Shown: positions 23,771 to 34,720 of the stretch, in pieces
How the letters are laid out: every line of letters starts with the position of its first letter
How positions within the stretch are numbered: position 1 is the stretch's first letter
NCBI GenBank assembly: GCA_030549495.1
Contig: JAUIRK010000933.1
Location: forward strand, 1-64,000
DNA: 64,000 bases
Direction: 5' to 3'
From: Nectonema munidae
Taxonomy: Eukaryota > Nematomorpha > Nectonematoida > Nectonematidae
Position numbers and translations under genes: made by a program
The notes under the pieces: generated by a model
The model's database searches: none
Told to the model about the DNA's origin: nothing
The model's input: only the letters and a program-made list of their open reading frames with translations

Positions 23771-24257
23771 TACCTACCAATAGCGGCTTCTCCAAAGCAG
23801 TTAGCACCCTCCCTCGCGTCAGCAAGACGGGCACAGACGGATATGATCCGACTGTTAATCGAAATTCGATTAACTGTTGAGAATTCCCACCAAATGGTGG
23901 ACGCTATGGGCCTGACTATAAAAGCCCACGCAAAATGATAGAGCTCATTCTTCTTCTTTTGCGCGACACTATCTAACTCCCACCCAATAACACCCACCCT
24001 ATCAAAAGCTCTTCTTGTTTTTCTTTATTATAACACACAAGATTTTTTAGAAACAAGAAAACTGTACACAAACGTTCGCCCAGGCTGAATATCCACGAAG
24101 ACTATCCAGAAAAATGCTCAGGCAAACAACAACAAAGGCCCAGGCCCTATCAATCCGGATATATCAATACATTTAAATTTGTTTGTGTTTTTTCTATATT
24201 TGTTAATAATAAAAAATCTTCTATAATAAAAAAAAAAAAAAAAAAGTTTAAGTCCTC
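23771..24257 (+). repeat. Terminal repeat 2 of retroelement B
   Basis: Near-identical direct copy of the repeat at 23278, with TATAAAAG at 23917 and the same A-rich end. The right arm of its inverted repeat is less perfect. Two adjacent terminal repeats may reflect a split-repeat layout of DIRS/PAT/Ngaro type or recombination between linked copies. Confidence 0.85.
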
Positions 24258-25396
24258 CGACTCGTGAAGTCCATCGAGTTTCTCGGAGCCCAAATGCACC
24301 TCCGCCAGCGGACGATGGGTGTCCCGGACGGAAGGAAGGAGATTCTCCTTAGGGCATTTACGCCTTCCTTATGACCCAACGGGTCGCGAAAGTGCCTGAG
24401 AAGTGGCGACAAAAGATTATGAGAATCCTCAACTATTACACAGCAACGCTCCCTGGCAGATTCCGCTTTATCTCCACCCTCTACAATTGGTGTGACTCCG
24501 CCGAACAACGCAAGTTGGTTCAACTAGCAATGCCATACGTCATGTCCACCATACTGACCCCATGGCCTTTGGCCACAGTCTTCATCCAATCCGAGGTAAT
24601 CTATGTCAACGCCTCACTCAGAGCAGTGGAGCTGGTTTCCAGCTCCTAGAAAGTGACCATCCAAGTGGAGCATTTGGACTGGCATATCTCCGATTTGGAA
24701 CTGCACGCGACCATCTTGACCCACTTTCTCTGGCCAGGCAGAAAGATCCGATCCGACTCGATGGTGGCAATCGGCTGAGTTAGGAAGTTTGGCAGTAAAT
24801 CTCCCAAACAGGCCATGTTCCTCCTTTGGCTGGAAGCATTCAGCGCATGGACAGACAGCCTCCACAATTCCATGGAGTACGTCAGGTCAGAAGACAACCC
24901 CGCGGACGGTCCATCCCGGGCCCTTCTGCCCCCGCTCCCGCACTCCGTCCAGATTCTGGACTGCACCATCTCCATGGGGTCTATGGAATGGGCAACTTTC
25001 TTTGGCAAGATTTGGAGTTCTTTCAATGGAAAGATCAAAGAAAGAATGGCGAGGTTCTCGCCATCGGTGTCTGTGACAGAGTAATACCATGTCATAGAAA
25101 TAGGGACTATCGGCAGCTCCACAAGCGCCAGCACCATCAAGTCCTGCGCTCCCCATTGGATGCGTTAACACCCCCTTTGTTAGCACCAAGGGGTATTCTT
25201 GCGCATCAAATAGCGAAGGAGTGTATCCTTCCGCTGGATCAGCGACTATTTAAGGAGCAGCCAAGCACAGGCATATCACTTTTCATTTGTTTTTTCCTCA
25301 GTATCACTACCCACCCACCCCCACTCTATGGGAAGATGCAACGGAAGAATCAGTTACCTCTGGATTTTCCAGCAAAGGCAAAGACCAATGGCAACC
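24258..25396 (+). mobile_element. Retroelement A, right part (end of RT, RNase H, terminal region)
   Basis: Continues element A after the B insertion: IEFLGAQMHL-like RT end, connection region, and RNase H ending in a NPADGPSR motif near 24.9 kb. A short tail follows, then a terminal region with CGACTATTTAAGGAGC (possible TATA) and the block CTTTTCATTTGTTTTTTCC shared with the 5' end at 18976. No integrase or recombinase is visible between RNase H and this repeat. Broken, with several breaks. Confidence 0.7.
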
Positions 25397-26048
25397 AAGC
25401 AGAAGATTCTTCTGGAACAACAAGGAAGGATCTTCCCAAAGGCAAGGAGAAAGAGCAAACGAAGATCCTTCAAGCTCCCCCTTCCCCAAGCACCTCGCAA
25501 CAGGCACTAGAAGATTCTCCCAATGGAAAAGAATTATTATAATTGTGCTCATGTTATGCTCGCCACGGCAAGATTGTTGTTTCTTGCCACTTATGTGATG
25601 TATCTTTACAAAAAAAAAATTTCTTTTCCATTCTCTGTTCCTGCTACTTGGTTAATTCCTGTGCCCCTTCCTGTCTCTTCTGCTCTATCTACCTCCTGAT
25701 CTGGGTCTCCTCCTTGTACAGATGATGAAAAAGATAAACCATTTATTCAACTCCCAGTCAGCCCCAGCTCCTGCAGAAAGTTTTAACACATCATTTACCC
25801 AAACTTCGGGAAATTCCCAAATTTGCAGAACGCTCAAGCTTTCCTACCCTGTTACGCAGCCTTGGATCATGGCTAATCCAGGATTTACACCATAGCCATG
25901 GGAAAAGACCAAACGAGCCGTTAAATGATTTTAATATTAATTATTTTATTGAAATTAAACCAACCCTTTAACATTGCAACTACCATATTTTATCTTGGAT
26001 ACATGAAAAGATTCATGGAATTCTATGTAATGTTATAAAGAGCAGTTT
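25397..26048 (+). repeat. Fourth, partial copy of the 2.26-kb unit / A tail
   Basis: Matches the tail block of tandem units 1-3 (from CCAAGCAGAAGATTC) and the following GGATCATGGCTAATCC block, up to AAAGAGCAGTTT. There a B-family terminal repeat interrupts it at about 26050. This links the tandem array at 9.5-15.9 kb to element A. The block may be a downstream part of A or sequence that A captured. Confidence 0.8.
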
Positions 26049-26051
26049 CAA

Positions 26052-27042
26052 CCTACCTACTAATAGCGGCTTCTCCAAAGCAGTTAGCACCCTCCCTCGC
26101 GTCAGCAAGGCGGGCGCAGACGGATATGATCCGTCTGTTAATCGAAATTCGATTAACTGATGAGAATTCCCACCAAATGGTGGACGCTATGGGCCTGACT
26201 ATAAAAGCCCACGCAAAATGATAGAGCTCATTCTTCTTCTTTTGCGCGACATCACTTAACTAAATCCACGCTGCTCAATTTTATCTAACCCAAATGTTCT
26301 TCACCAAACTTCTCTCACTCCCCAATCTCCGTATGACTACTGAATCGTCCACAGCGACGTCGGCCGGTATGTCTCCTATGCGGTACAACGTTGTACAAGC
26401 GGGAGACACTCCCGGAATGGCGTTTCGGTTGGACCGACGTGAGTCAGTTATTGATCCTCACACGGCCCATACCGCTTCTTCGATCCAAGCCATCCGCGAC
26501 CAACTGCAACTCCTGACGATGGAATTTGAAAATCTGCGTACAGTATCTCAACCGGCATCTTCTCCTCCTCCTCCTGGGCCTACTCCCGTTTCCCAAGCGC
26601 AAGCGTTTTTCCCAGTTCCTCAATTCGCTCCTCAAACCCCGTTCGGATATCCTCTCGGCTATGGAACGTTGGATCATGGGGAGACTGGGATATACAACAC
26701 TCCGCCTCGGGATTTGGCGGCTCAGAGGATTCGTATCATCCAGGAGATGGCTCCCAGACGTGAACTCCATACTAAAGATGAAGTTCTCATGACATACCTC
26801 TCTTTAGTGGCCAAGCACCTCGACGTCCTCACTAACGAAGAACTGACAACGCTCCACAACTCGCTGCGGAACAATATCTTGGCGCTCCACGCCAGCTGGT
26901 CCGTAGCGGGCTCGTCCTCATCATCAACTCTCTCTGCAGCGCATATCAGTGGCTTGCCTCCTGCGCCCGCTCCGGCAACATCTACCTTTCGGCCGAGAAG
27001 AGCTCCTCCCGCTCCCCGAGCGAGAGGTCAGAAGAAATGAAC
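26052..27042 (+). mobile_element. Retroelement B, second copy: terminal repeat plus gag
   Basis: The first about 200 bp match the start of the B terminal repeat, including TATAAAAG at 26200. The sequence then enters a gag frame. No RT follows, so the copy is 3' incomplete. It is inserted into the A-linked repeat. Confidence 0.7.
26294..27040 (+). CDS. gag-like frame of retroelement B
   Basis: Open frame of 248 codons. It has a coil-prone N-terminal half, a P/Q-rich middle, then a conserved block with YGTLDHGETGIYNTPPRDL and HTKDEVLMTYLSL that matches the gag of element A at 19.3-19.7 kb (HVDPNIYSTPFDLL, LKDEVMNSYLEV). It ends in an R/P-rich basic tail (RPRRAPPAPRARGQKK). No CCHC knuckle is present; the basic tail may bind nucleic acid. 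The family assignment comes from the B-type terminal repeat just upstream. Confidence 0.65.
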   Translation: MFFTKLLSLPNLRMTTESSTATSAGMSPMRYNVVQAGDTPGMAFRLDRRESVIDPHTAHTASSIQAIRDQLQLLTMEFENLRTVSQPASSPPPPGPTPVSQAQAFFPVPQFAPQTPFGYPLGYGTLDHGETGIYNTPPRDLAAQRIRIIQEMAPRRELHTKDEVLMTYLSLVAKHLDVLTNEELTTLHNSLRNNILALHASWSVAGSSSSSTLSAAHISGLPPAPAPATSTFRPRRAPPAPRARGQKK

Positions 27043-27156
27043 TTGTTATGAAGAGGGTGTTATTGGGTGTGGATCAACAGTGGGTAGAGACACCGAAACC
27101 CAGGTTTCGGCAGTCTCCCTGCGCTCCTCGCACCTGGAAGTGCTCCAAAGACCCAA

Positions 27157-27637
27157 GTAGTATACTATATCTGATTATAGATATGAAATTGGGAATAAGG
27201 GCCAGAATAACGTAGCATGTGCTGTTGATACTAGATTTACATTCATGAGACCTAGTCCTCAAAAATTATTGTGGAATGCGAGCCAGGCTATGTCTTTCAG
27301 TGACTATGGAAAATCGACTGCAATAACAATATCCGCTCCACCTACATTACTTTACCCAACGTATTGCGTGAGACAAGCTGACAATATATGGAGGTTAGCA
27401 AAAGCGGTCGGTTTCGTGGTGCTAAATCCTACGTTGGCAATTGATTTTACGTCAACTGATGAGATGTACTTGTTATGCAAGAATTTAGCTTGCATAATGG
27501 GTGGATGCTTTGAGTCATTGCTTTATGCTAGGAAGATATCTTTGTCTATGGCGATGGGGCTGAGAGCACTAGATTCAGAGGAATATGACGTTGTAAAATA
27601 TTTTATATACAAAATGGCTTCTTTTTCTAAACTTTAA
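27157..27637 (+). CDS. Orphan open frame of unknown origin
   Basis: The plus-strand frame is open for about 160 codons from 27157; the first ATG is at 27245 (130 codons). Residues include YRYEIGNKGQNNVACAVDTR, SFSDYGKSTAITISAPPTLL and a mixed hydrophobic C-terminal half. Codon use and composition are less AT-biased than the LINE that follows. I recognise no family. It lies between the B gag and the LINE 5' end. A piece of a mobile element or an old integrated sequence is possible, but nothing in the sequence decides this. Confidence 0.35.
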
Positions 27638-27808
27638 AACTCGCGCTTCCTTGCTATTTGATCTATCCTCTCATTTATCTGCTGCGCCGAATATTTTATA
27701 TTAGCTTTTCTTGAAATCAAGTTCTTTTTAATTATATATATATTTACTTTTTCTCATTATTTATTTTTATTATATTATAAAATTTTTTGTATTTAGTGTT
27801 AGTTCCTA

Positions 27809-28879
27809 ATGGAACATATTGATAAATTAAAAGATCTTTTGGGTAAAATTGAAACTCTTTCTAAAAAAGAAATAAAGTCTAGTCTCTCTCAAATTATTTC
27901 CGAATTTAATGAAAAAGATTCATTGAATTCCAAACTTTGTGATATAGACAACAATGTAAAAACTGTTTTAAATAGTTTGGACTCAATTAAAACCTTCACC
28001 TTTCCTAATACTGAAAAAAGCTTAGATAAATGTTCTATTTTTGATAACAAATTTTCTAATGTCAAATCCAATAAAACTTATTCTGACGCTGTGAAAAAAT
28101 CCAATTTTCTTAAAGTTAAATTCGATAAACACGAAGATTGTCTTGAGTTTAAGAAGTTTTCCGATACCGCTTTATCTAAAGTTAAAGTAAAAAATTTGAA
28201 AACTACCAAAAATTCTTTGATGTTTACATTTCCTAATTCTACTTCGTTAGAAAACGCTAATGAACATTTTGAAAACAAAATAAAAAATGATAAAACTGTG
28301 CGTATAACTCGAAATCTTATTTTTAATCCAAAAATTATGATAAACAATCTTAATAGTGATCTGAAAGATGACGAAATTTTAAGTTTAATATATGACAAAA
28401 ATGAATACATCAAGAAATCTATAGATACTGGAAAGCTTTTTAAAATTCTTTTCTCAAAAATTAATGCTAAAACTAATATAAAATTTATGGTTTTAACGGT
28501 TGACTCTGAAATTAGGTCTTTAATTAAATGTAATAGTGATAATTTGTTCATTGGGTATAAATGTCATCATGTTATAGACTTTTTTTCTTTCAAACAATGT
28601 AATATTTGTTGTAAATATGGTCATAACTCCACATCTTGTAAATCTTCCAATTCACCAACGTGTAAGTTTTGCTCTGGTTCTCATCTATCAAGTGTGTGCC
28701 CTGATATGTCTAATAAAGACATGTACAAATGTACCAATTGTATCCTTAAAAAAATCAGCTGTTTTAATCATAATTCTTTTGATGCAATATGTCCCATTCG
28801 AAAAAGTCAATATAATTTTGTTAAAAATAATACAAATTATAGTTATAATGATTATACATCGAATGCCAATAATGAATAA
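27809..28879 (+). CDS. LINE ORF1 protein, nucleic-acid binding
   Basis: 356 codons from an ATG at 27809. The N-terminal half is lysine-rich and helix-prone, and the middle (about residues 95-250) resembles the RRM-like region of Jockey-type ORF1 proteins. The C-terminal part has zinc knuckles: CNICCKYGHNSTSC (C-x2-C-x4-H-x4-C, about residue 263), CKFCSGSHLSSVC (about residue 284) and a third cysteine/histidine cluster from CTNC near residue 308. ORF1 proteins of this group coat the LINE RNA. The stop overlaps the ORF2 start (ATGAATAA at 28872-28879), consistent with coupled translation. Confidence 0.85.
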   Translation: MEHIDKLKDLLGKIETLSKKEIKSSLSQIISEFNEKDSLNSKLCDIDNNVKTVLNSLDSIKTFTFPNTEKSLDKCSIFDNKFSNVKSNKTYSDAVKKSNFLKVKFDKHEDCLEFKKFSDTALSKVKVKNLKTTKNSLMFTFPNSTSLENANEHFENKIKNDKTVRITRNLIFNPKIMINNLNSDLKDDEILSLIYDKNEYIKKSIDTGKLFKILFSKINAKTNIKFMVLTVDSEIRSLIKCNSDNLFIGYKCHHVIDFFSFKQCNICCKYGHNSTSCKSSNSPTCKFCSGSHLSSVCPDMSNKDMYKCTNCILKKISCFNHNSFDAICPIRKSQYNFVKNNTNYSYNDYTSNANNE

Positions 28880-31702
28880 TTTTTTTGCCAATTGCTCGGT
28901 TTTTTCCAACATTGATTTTAACTTTTTTACTATTGATAGCCTTAAAAATTTCTTATATTCTTATAAAAATGGAGCGTCTTCATGTGATCTTTCAGTCTTC
29001 CATCTTAATTGTCGTAGCTTGGACAAAAATTATGATGATATTAAATTATTGATTGATGAAATAGGTTCTTCTAAAATTGACATATTTGCCCTTTCGGAAA
29101 TATGGAAACCTAGATGTAACAATGATATAGATGGACATAACTTTATTTGTTCTGAGCGTAAGCAAGGTAGAGGTGGTGGGTTAGGTCTTTACGTTGATAA
29201 TATGTATGCATTCAATCTAGTTTGTAATAATCTTACTTTCACTTCTTTTGAAGTCATGATTGTTGATGTTTCAAATTTTAGAATTATTATAATCTACAGA
29301 CCTCCTTGTCTGGACTGCAAGCTATTTTTATTAGAATTAGAAACATTATTTTTAAACACCGATGCTAAGAAAAATACTTTCATTTTAGGAGACTTTAATT
29401 TAGATTTGAACAAGTTTGATATTTGCAGAAATGTTTCTAATTTTTACAATTTAATGTATGAAATTTAGGTCCAACTCGTTTTGGTAAATCAACTTCAAGC
29501 TGCATTGATAATATTTTTTCTAATTTTAGTTTTGCTGGTAGTATTTCAGGTAACAAAGCTTTGGATATCTCTGACCATCTTCCCAATTTTATTGTGTGCA
29601 AAAATTACTTTAAAAATGTCAATCACTTTAATTTAAATGATGAATACTGCAGAATATATAATAACAAAAATTTTAAGAATTTTTATTCAAACTTGTATAT
29701 AGAAGATTGGCTCATTGACATTAATAAAGGTGCAAATGAGTATTATGATGAAATGATAAAAAAAATTACTAAAATAATTGATATAAGCTTTCCTTTGGTA
29801 AAAAGAACCTATCCATCCCATAAAGTAAATACGTGGTATACGAGTGAACTTAATAGTATTAAGAAAGTCAAAGATATGCTGTTTCATAAATTCTTGAAAA
29901 ACAGAACCCTTGAAACGTGGAATTTATACAAGTCAATTAGAAGTAAATATAATAAAAAAGTAAGGTTTTTAAAAAATGAGTTTTACCGTACAAAGTTTTC
30001 AATTTTACAGAATAATGTAAAGGATTCATGGAAAGTTATAAAGAATTTACTTGGGCGTAAACGTAATATGCTAATCCCATTGAAGCCAAACGATTTTAAT
30101 AATTTTTTCTCTTCTTTTTCCTATCAATCTAATTGTCATCATTTTCCCAGCTTTAATATCTCCCCAGTTATGAATTCCTTCTTTTTTGATGAAATTTCTG
30201 TTGATGATATTGTAATTACAGCTACTTCTTTTAATTCATCTTCTTCTGCTGGTTGGGACAATATTTCTAATAAAATCGGTATGATTTTTATAAGTTTCTT
30301 ATCTAAAAATATTTGTTTACTTTTTAACAAAATTTTTCTTGAAAGTTGTTATCCAATCAGTTTAAAAATCGCCAAAGTAATTCCAGTCTTTAAATCAGGT
30401 AATAAATGCTATCCAAGTAATTATAGACCCATTAGCCTCCTTCCTTTTATAGGTAAAATCTTCGAAAAAATTATTTTTAACCGGATGATAAAGTATTTAA
30501 ATAAATTTGATATTATCAATTCAAGACAGTTTGGTTTCCGGCCTGGTATGTCGACTGATTTAGCTGTTGGAAATTTAGTAAATTATAATTTAGAGACCTT
30601 GGACAATGGTTTGGAATCGTGTGTTATTTATATAGATTTTTCAAAAGCTTTTGATAGTATAAATTATGAATACCTACTTGCTAAACTACATAGATATGGT
30701 TTTAGAGATAAATTTTTAGAACTTTTAAAAAGTTACCTTTCCAATCGTCAACAATATGTTTTTGTAAATAACAGTGCGTCTAAGTATTCTAAATTAAATA
30801 AGGGTGTGCCACAAGGCTCTATCCTTGGCCCACTTTTATTTATTCTTAAGGTTAATGATATTTTTTCTCTTCAAAATTCTGATTTTACTCTTTATTTGTA
30901 CGCTGATGATTGCACTATTTTGTATCGAAGTAAAAATCTTTTTTTAGATCAATATATTATTAATAAGTTTCTCTCTGAATTTTATAATTGGTGTTGCACT
31001 AATGAGCTATATATAAATGTATCAAAGTCCAAATATATGATTTTCAGTAAGTTTAACAAAAATATTTGTCTTTTTTTAAAAATTGGAGAAAACTATCTTC
31101 AGAGGACGAATACTTATAATTATTTAGGAGTAACTATAGATTTTAATCTTAGTTTTTCAAATCATTTCAATAATGTTTTAAAAGATACCTCAATAGCACT
31201 TGGCATGTTGTTCAAAATTAAAAATCTTCTTGATACTAAGACCAAAATAAATATTTATTATGCCCTTTTTCATTCTAAGATTCTTTACTCTAACTTTATT
31301 TGGTCTTCATCTAACGTGTCCAAACTCACAACATTACAGAAAAAACAAGACAGGGCTTTGAAAGTTCTATTCAATAGGAATGCTGAGTATATACGTAGTT
31401 TATATAAAATCCCGAATCTTTTACAAATTAGACAAATTCAATTATCCCTTTTTGTTCATAAATGTATAAATCTAAAACATGAAATTAATTTTAATTATTG
31501 TGAAAATCGGCAGTTTCATCATCACAACTTACGCAACAAACACAATTTAACAAATATAAGATACAAATTTGCCAAAAGTAATAAATTTTTTATTAAAAAG
31601 TCCATAAAAACCTGGAATAGCCTTCCCATTTGTATTAGGCTTCTGAAAAACACTTGTAGTTTCAAACGTAAATGTAAAAAATTTTTTATATCAACTCGTT
31701 AG
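28863..31702 (+). pseudogene. LINE ORF2, endonuclease plus reverse transcriptase, one frameshift
   Basis: ORF2 starts at ATG 28863 or 28872, overlapping the ORF1 end. The APE-type endonuclease shows HLNCRSL, LSEIWKP (catalytic E), IIYRPP and GDFNLDLN. A one-base frameshift near 29465 then changes frame: GPTRFGKST, IDNIFSN and ISDHLPNF of the same domain continue in the next frame. The reverse transcriptase follows, with VIPVFKSG, NYRPISLL, FGFRPGMSTDLA, YIDFSKAFDSI, GVPQGSILGPLLF and YADD at 30899-30910. The C-terminal region has conserved thumb features and ends at 31702. The frameshift removes the SDH motif from the endonuclease frame, so this copy should not move unaided. No other break is seen. 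Confidence 0.85.
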
Positions 31703-32276
31703 TGTCTTTGACTATATTTATTACCCATACTATATTTTATATCTTTGAGATTTTGGTACTCGTGCTCTTTTGTATTTTTTTTTAGGTAATTCTTTTTCAT
31801 ATTTCCCTTCCAACCACAATGCATCTCTACATCCAGCATCAATTTTTCGCCAGTTCATCGCTTCTCTATCAGCAATAATTGATATTTCCTTTCTTCTCTC
31901 TTTTTTTACGTATGTATATATATATATATTTTGAAAATTATATGCTTTGTGAACATGTTTGAAAATTGTCTTTCTCCTATATTGATTTTAAAATTATACG
32001 TTTTGGAGTTTTTTTTATTCTATTATATAACTGTTCCTAACTTTTTTTTTGCCTTTATAATTATTATCTGGATTTTTTCTCCAGTTTTTTATATCATTTT
32101 TAAGTCTTGTTGTAAATATGAATTTAGTATAGTGTTCCTATTTTTTTATAGGTGTGACAATAACCTATTTGGTTTGATCCACCATGCTGTGTTATTATTC
32201 TTATTCTTCCCTCTTTTTTTTTATTAAATAAATAAAAAAATAAGTAGTCTTCATTATCGTCCCGCTGCGCCCCGCC

Positions 32277-32375
32277 AGACCCTAGGGTCTCAACGACGCA
32301 TAGGACAGGGAGGGGTGCTTATCAGGGGTCCAGACCCTCCAGATTCCTTGGAATTTTCAGGAAGATATCTTCCTG
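32277..32375. other. Two perfect palindromes after the LINE end
   Basis: AGACCCTAGGGTCT (32277-32290) and CAGGAAGATATCTTCCTG (32358-32375) are perfect palindromes in a locally GC-rich 120-bp stretch just downstream of the LINE tail. The second has an EcoRV-like centre. The stretch may be a piece of another short element; I cannot name it. Confidence 0.6.
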
Positions 32376-32869
32376 CCAGAAGAGTTAGGAATTCACATAT
32401 CACATATCATATCATACATGAAAGACAGGATATCAATAAAAGCAAATCAAAATTCACTCCAGGAAATTTCCGTTTATCAATGAAGCTGAGCTGTAACCAT
32501 TGTGTATATCGAATTGATTGAAATGATAAATATATTTGTGTCAATTTGAAACAAGCAAGTATTCTGCATATTTTTATTGCACCTAAGAGAACTAATTTAG
32601 CATTCTAAGATAAGCTAATTTTTTTTAGATTTAAAGTAATAGCATGAAATCCTTTTCAGATTGTTGTAAAAAAATATTGATTTTAAATTGGTCAAAAAAG
32701 TATATTATAGTGTACATGAAAAAATATATATTTAGCTAAGAATATTTGTAAAAGAATCTTAAATTTATGAAAAGTCTTTGTAATTGTATTTGTTATTTTT
32801 GCTTTTGATGGTAGAAATATTTGTATTTCAAAATCTGGTAGAGAGAGTATTTGTATTTAATCCGACCCT
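32376..32869. other. AT-rich gap
   Basis: No gene, repeat or motif that I can support. It may hold decayed upstream parts of the hAT remnant that follows. Confidence 0.5.
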
Positions 32870-33660
32870 AACGTTTCATTGGGTAATTCATAAGGTACAT
32901 TTGGTTGCAAAAACTTAAGTGGAAGACTGCATGATCCTTTGAATATTGTTATAAGGGGGAAATCAAAATCATGCTCTAAATACAAGACTTTCGAAAGCTT
33001 TGCACTGATTATGTAGAACGTTATGTACCGGAAAAATGTTAAGCTTATTATATATCAGACGTATACTCAAAATTTAATGAAGTTAATTTATAGTTACAAG
33101 GTGAAGATATCAACCTTAATAAGGTCTTTATATTTTTAGCTAAATTAAAACTATTTAAAAGAAACTTTGAAAATGAGGAAGAACTTCAATAATTTTCACA
33201 TCTCTTTAGTATAGAAAAGGAATTTTTTATCTAAAGTTGGTCTACAGGTCTATTTTGAGCATTTGGATGAGTTTTACAAAGATATGTTTGGCAGATTTCA
33301 CGATATTATGATGCTAAGGTTAACTGAATGGATAAATCAATCTATTTTTAGATATTACATAATATGAAGAAATCGGAGTAATAACAGAAGAACTACTTTC
33401 CATTCAAAATGATCTTGAGTTAAAAAATTTAAAAGTTCATACCAAGATTTTTGGTTACAGAAAAAAATTTCTACCCTTTATTATCGTACGCTGTGGAATA
33501 AAGTCAAATTGTATTTTATCACCTTTCCATCAACTTATTTAGTCGAACGAGGCTTCAGTCGCGTTTCATTTTCCCTTTCAGACTACGCATTACCGAACGC
33601 GATGATTTCGGACTTTTTGAGTGAATTACACCCAGATATGGATATTCTGAACGAATGAAC
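32870..33660 (+). pseudogene. hAT transposase remnant (SCAND3/ZBED5-like)
   Basis: Decayed translation in shifting frames shows HKVHLVAKNLSGRLHDPLNI near 32.88 kb, EHLDEFYKDMFGRFHD near 33.26 kb, EEIGVITEELLSIQNDLELK near 33.37 kb, and the dimerisation region FPSTYLVERGFSRV near 33.53 kb with LHPDMDIL at the end. These match the C-terminal half of hAT transposases of the SCAND3/ZBED5 type. Several frameshifts and stops make it non-functional. The N-terminal zinc finger and first catalytic aspartate are not seen, nor the element ends. Confidence 0.75.
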
Positions 33661-34171
33661 AAGTTCATCCATTCATTGATAAATAAATTTCATTATATTC
33701 CATTATTTTTTTAATGTTTTTTATGAAAATATGGCAACAGAAAAGTAAATAAATATTAAATAGATTTTTTCGACTTGGTGTGCACACATTACTAAATTTA
33801 ACATTAAATTGTACTTTGAAACATAGTACCTCAGTTAGACCTGTTTAAAATCTAGTCCTAATTTTTTAAAGGAGCGGTAAAAATCGAGGTGTATAATTAA
33901 AGGGGGCGTTAAATCAAAAGTTTGAGGACTAGTGAATTAAAGTAATAAGATAAGAGACACTCTTATCCACGTTTAACCATTTATTAGCTCTTTTACTTGC
34001 TTTTAGTTGCTTACTTAAAAACTCTAACAACTTTTCTAGCTTTCCACTCATCTTTTTCTTTACAGACTTTATTTCCCTAATCGAGCCTTACGTAATAAAT
34101 CATCTTGCTTCCCTATACCATGCATTTTATATCTCTACTCTAAATTAAGTATCTACTTTCATATAAGAATT

Positions 34172-34720
34172 ATGTGGTGCGCAGGTCACGCAGACATATA
34201 TGGGAATGAGTTTGTTGACAAACTTGCCAAGAATGCAGTTAATATGGAACCTTTAACTAGCTTGACTTGCCTGGCTTCCCTTAAGAAAACAGTCGAAAAA
34301 AAGAACGAAGAGTTTAGGATGCAATACTGGTTTAATAGTGAGCACTCAAAGAAAATTTTATTTAACACCATCACACATCTCCAAAAAGCGTACAAAATAC
34401 TTAAAATTGACGCTTTTCCACTGAATGTTCTAAGATGGCTCTCAGGTTGTTGTAGGTGTAAAAGCTTCCTATACTTAATCGGTAAATGCTCATAACCGAT
34501 GCCGTTTTGGCTGTGAATCAGTTGAAAGTCCTAATTACTTACTTTTTTATTGTGTTAAGACATCTACTCTCAGTGACCAATTTCTCATGTACTGGATGAA
34601 AACACAAGGGTTCTACATCAATGACATTAATTAGATTTTAAAACACCCGTACCTTTTGAAAAAATTATCGTCAATATTAGATGATATAGAAAAAACACTA
34701 AGCTGCCTTCCAGTATGAAA
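34172..34720 (+). pseudogene. LINE 3' fragment: RNase H and zinc tail
   Basis: WCAGHADIYGNEFVDKLAKN matches the end of the RNase H domain found in I-type and related LINEs (GHxxxxGNExAD). A downstream frame reads RCRFGCESVESPNYLLFYC, the C-x4-C-x-E-x4-H/N-x-L-x2-C type tail that follows RNase H in those ORF2 proteins. A frameshift near 34.49 kb separates the two. No RT is seen upstream, so this is a 5'-truncated, dead copy. Confidence 0.65.

Larger units (their letters stand above)
21780..24257 (+). mobile_element. DIRS-like retroelement B inserted in A
   Basis: A B-family copy sits in the RT region of element A, whose coding sequence resumes at about 24258. Parts: one long RT-RNase H frame, then two direct copies of a roughly 490-bp terminal repeat ending in an A-rich tail and AAGTCCTCC. 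No gag or upstream terminal repeat is present, so the copy is 5' incomplete. The coding part looks whole and the two terminal repeats are near-identical, so it is young. Confidence 0.75.
27640..32243 (+). mobile_element. Near full-length LINE (CR1/Jockey group)
   Basis: Layout is a 5' leader, ORF1 with zinc knuckles, ORF2 with endonuclease and reverse transcriptase, a 3' UTR of about 530 bp, and an AAATAAATAAAAAAATAA tail. The 5' limit (about 27640) is a guess from the end of the orphan frame. Motifs GDFNLDL, GVPQGSILGPLLF and YADD place it with the CR1/Jockey/L2 group. No RNase H is seen. One frameshift in ORF2 makes it inactive, otherwise it looks recent. Confidence 0.85.
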
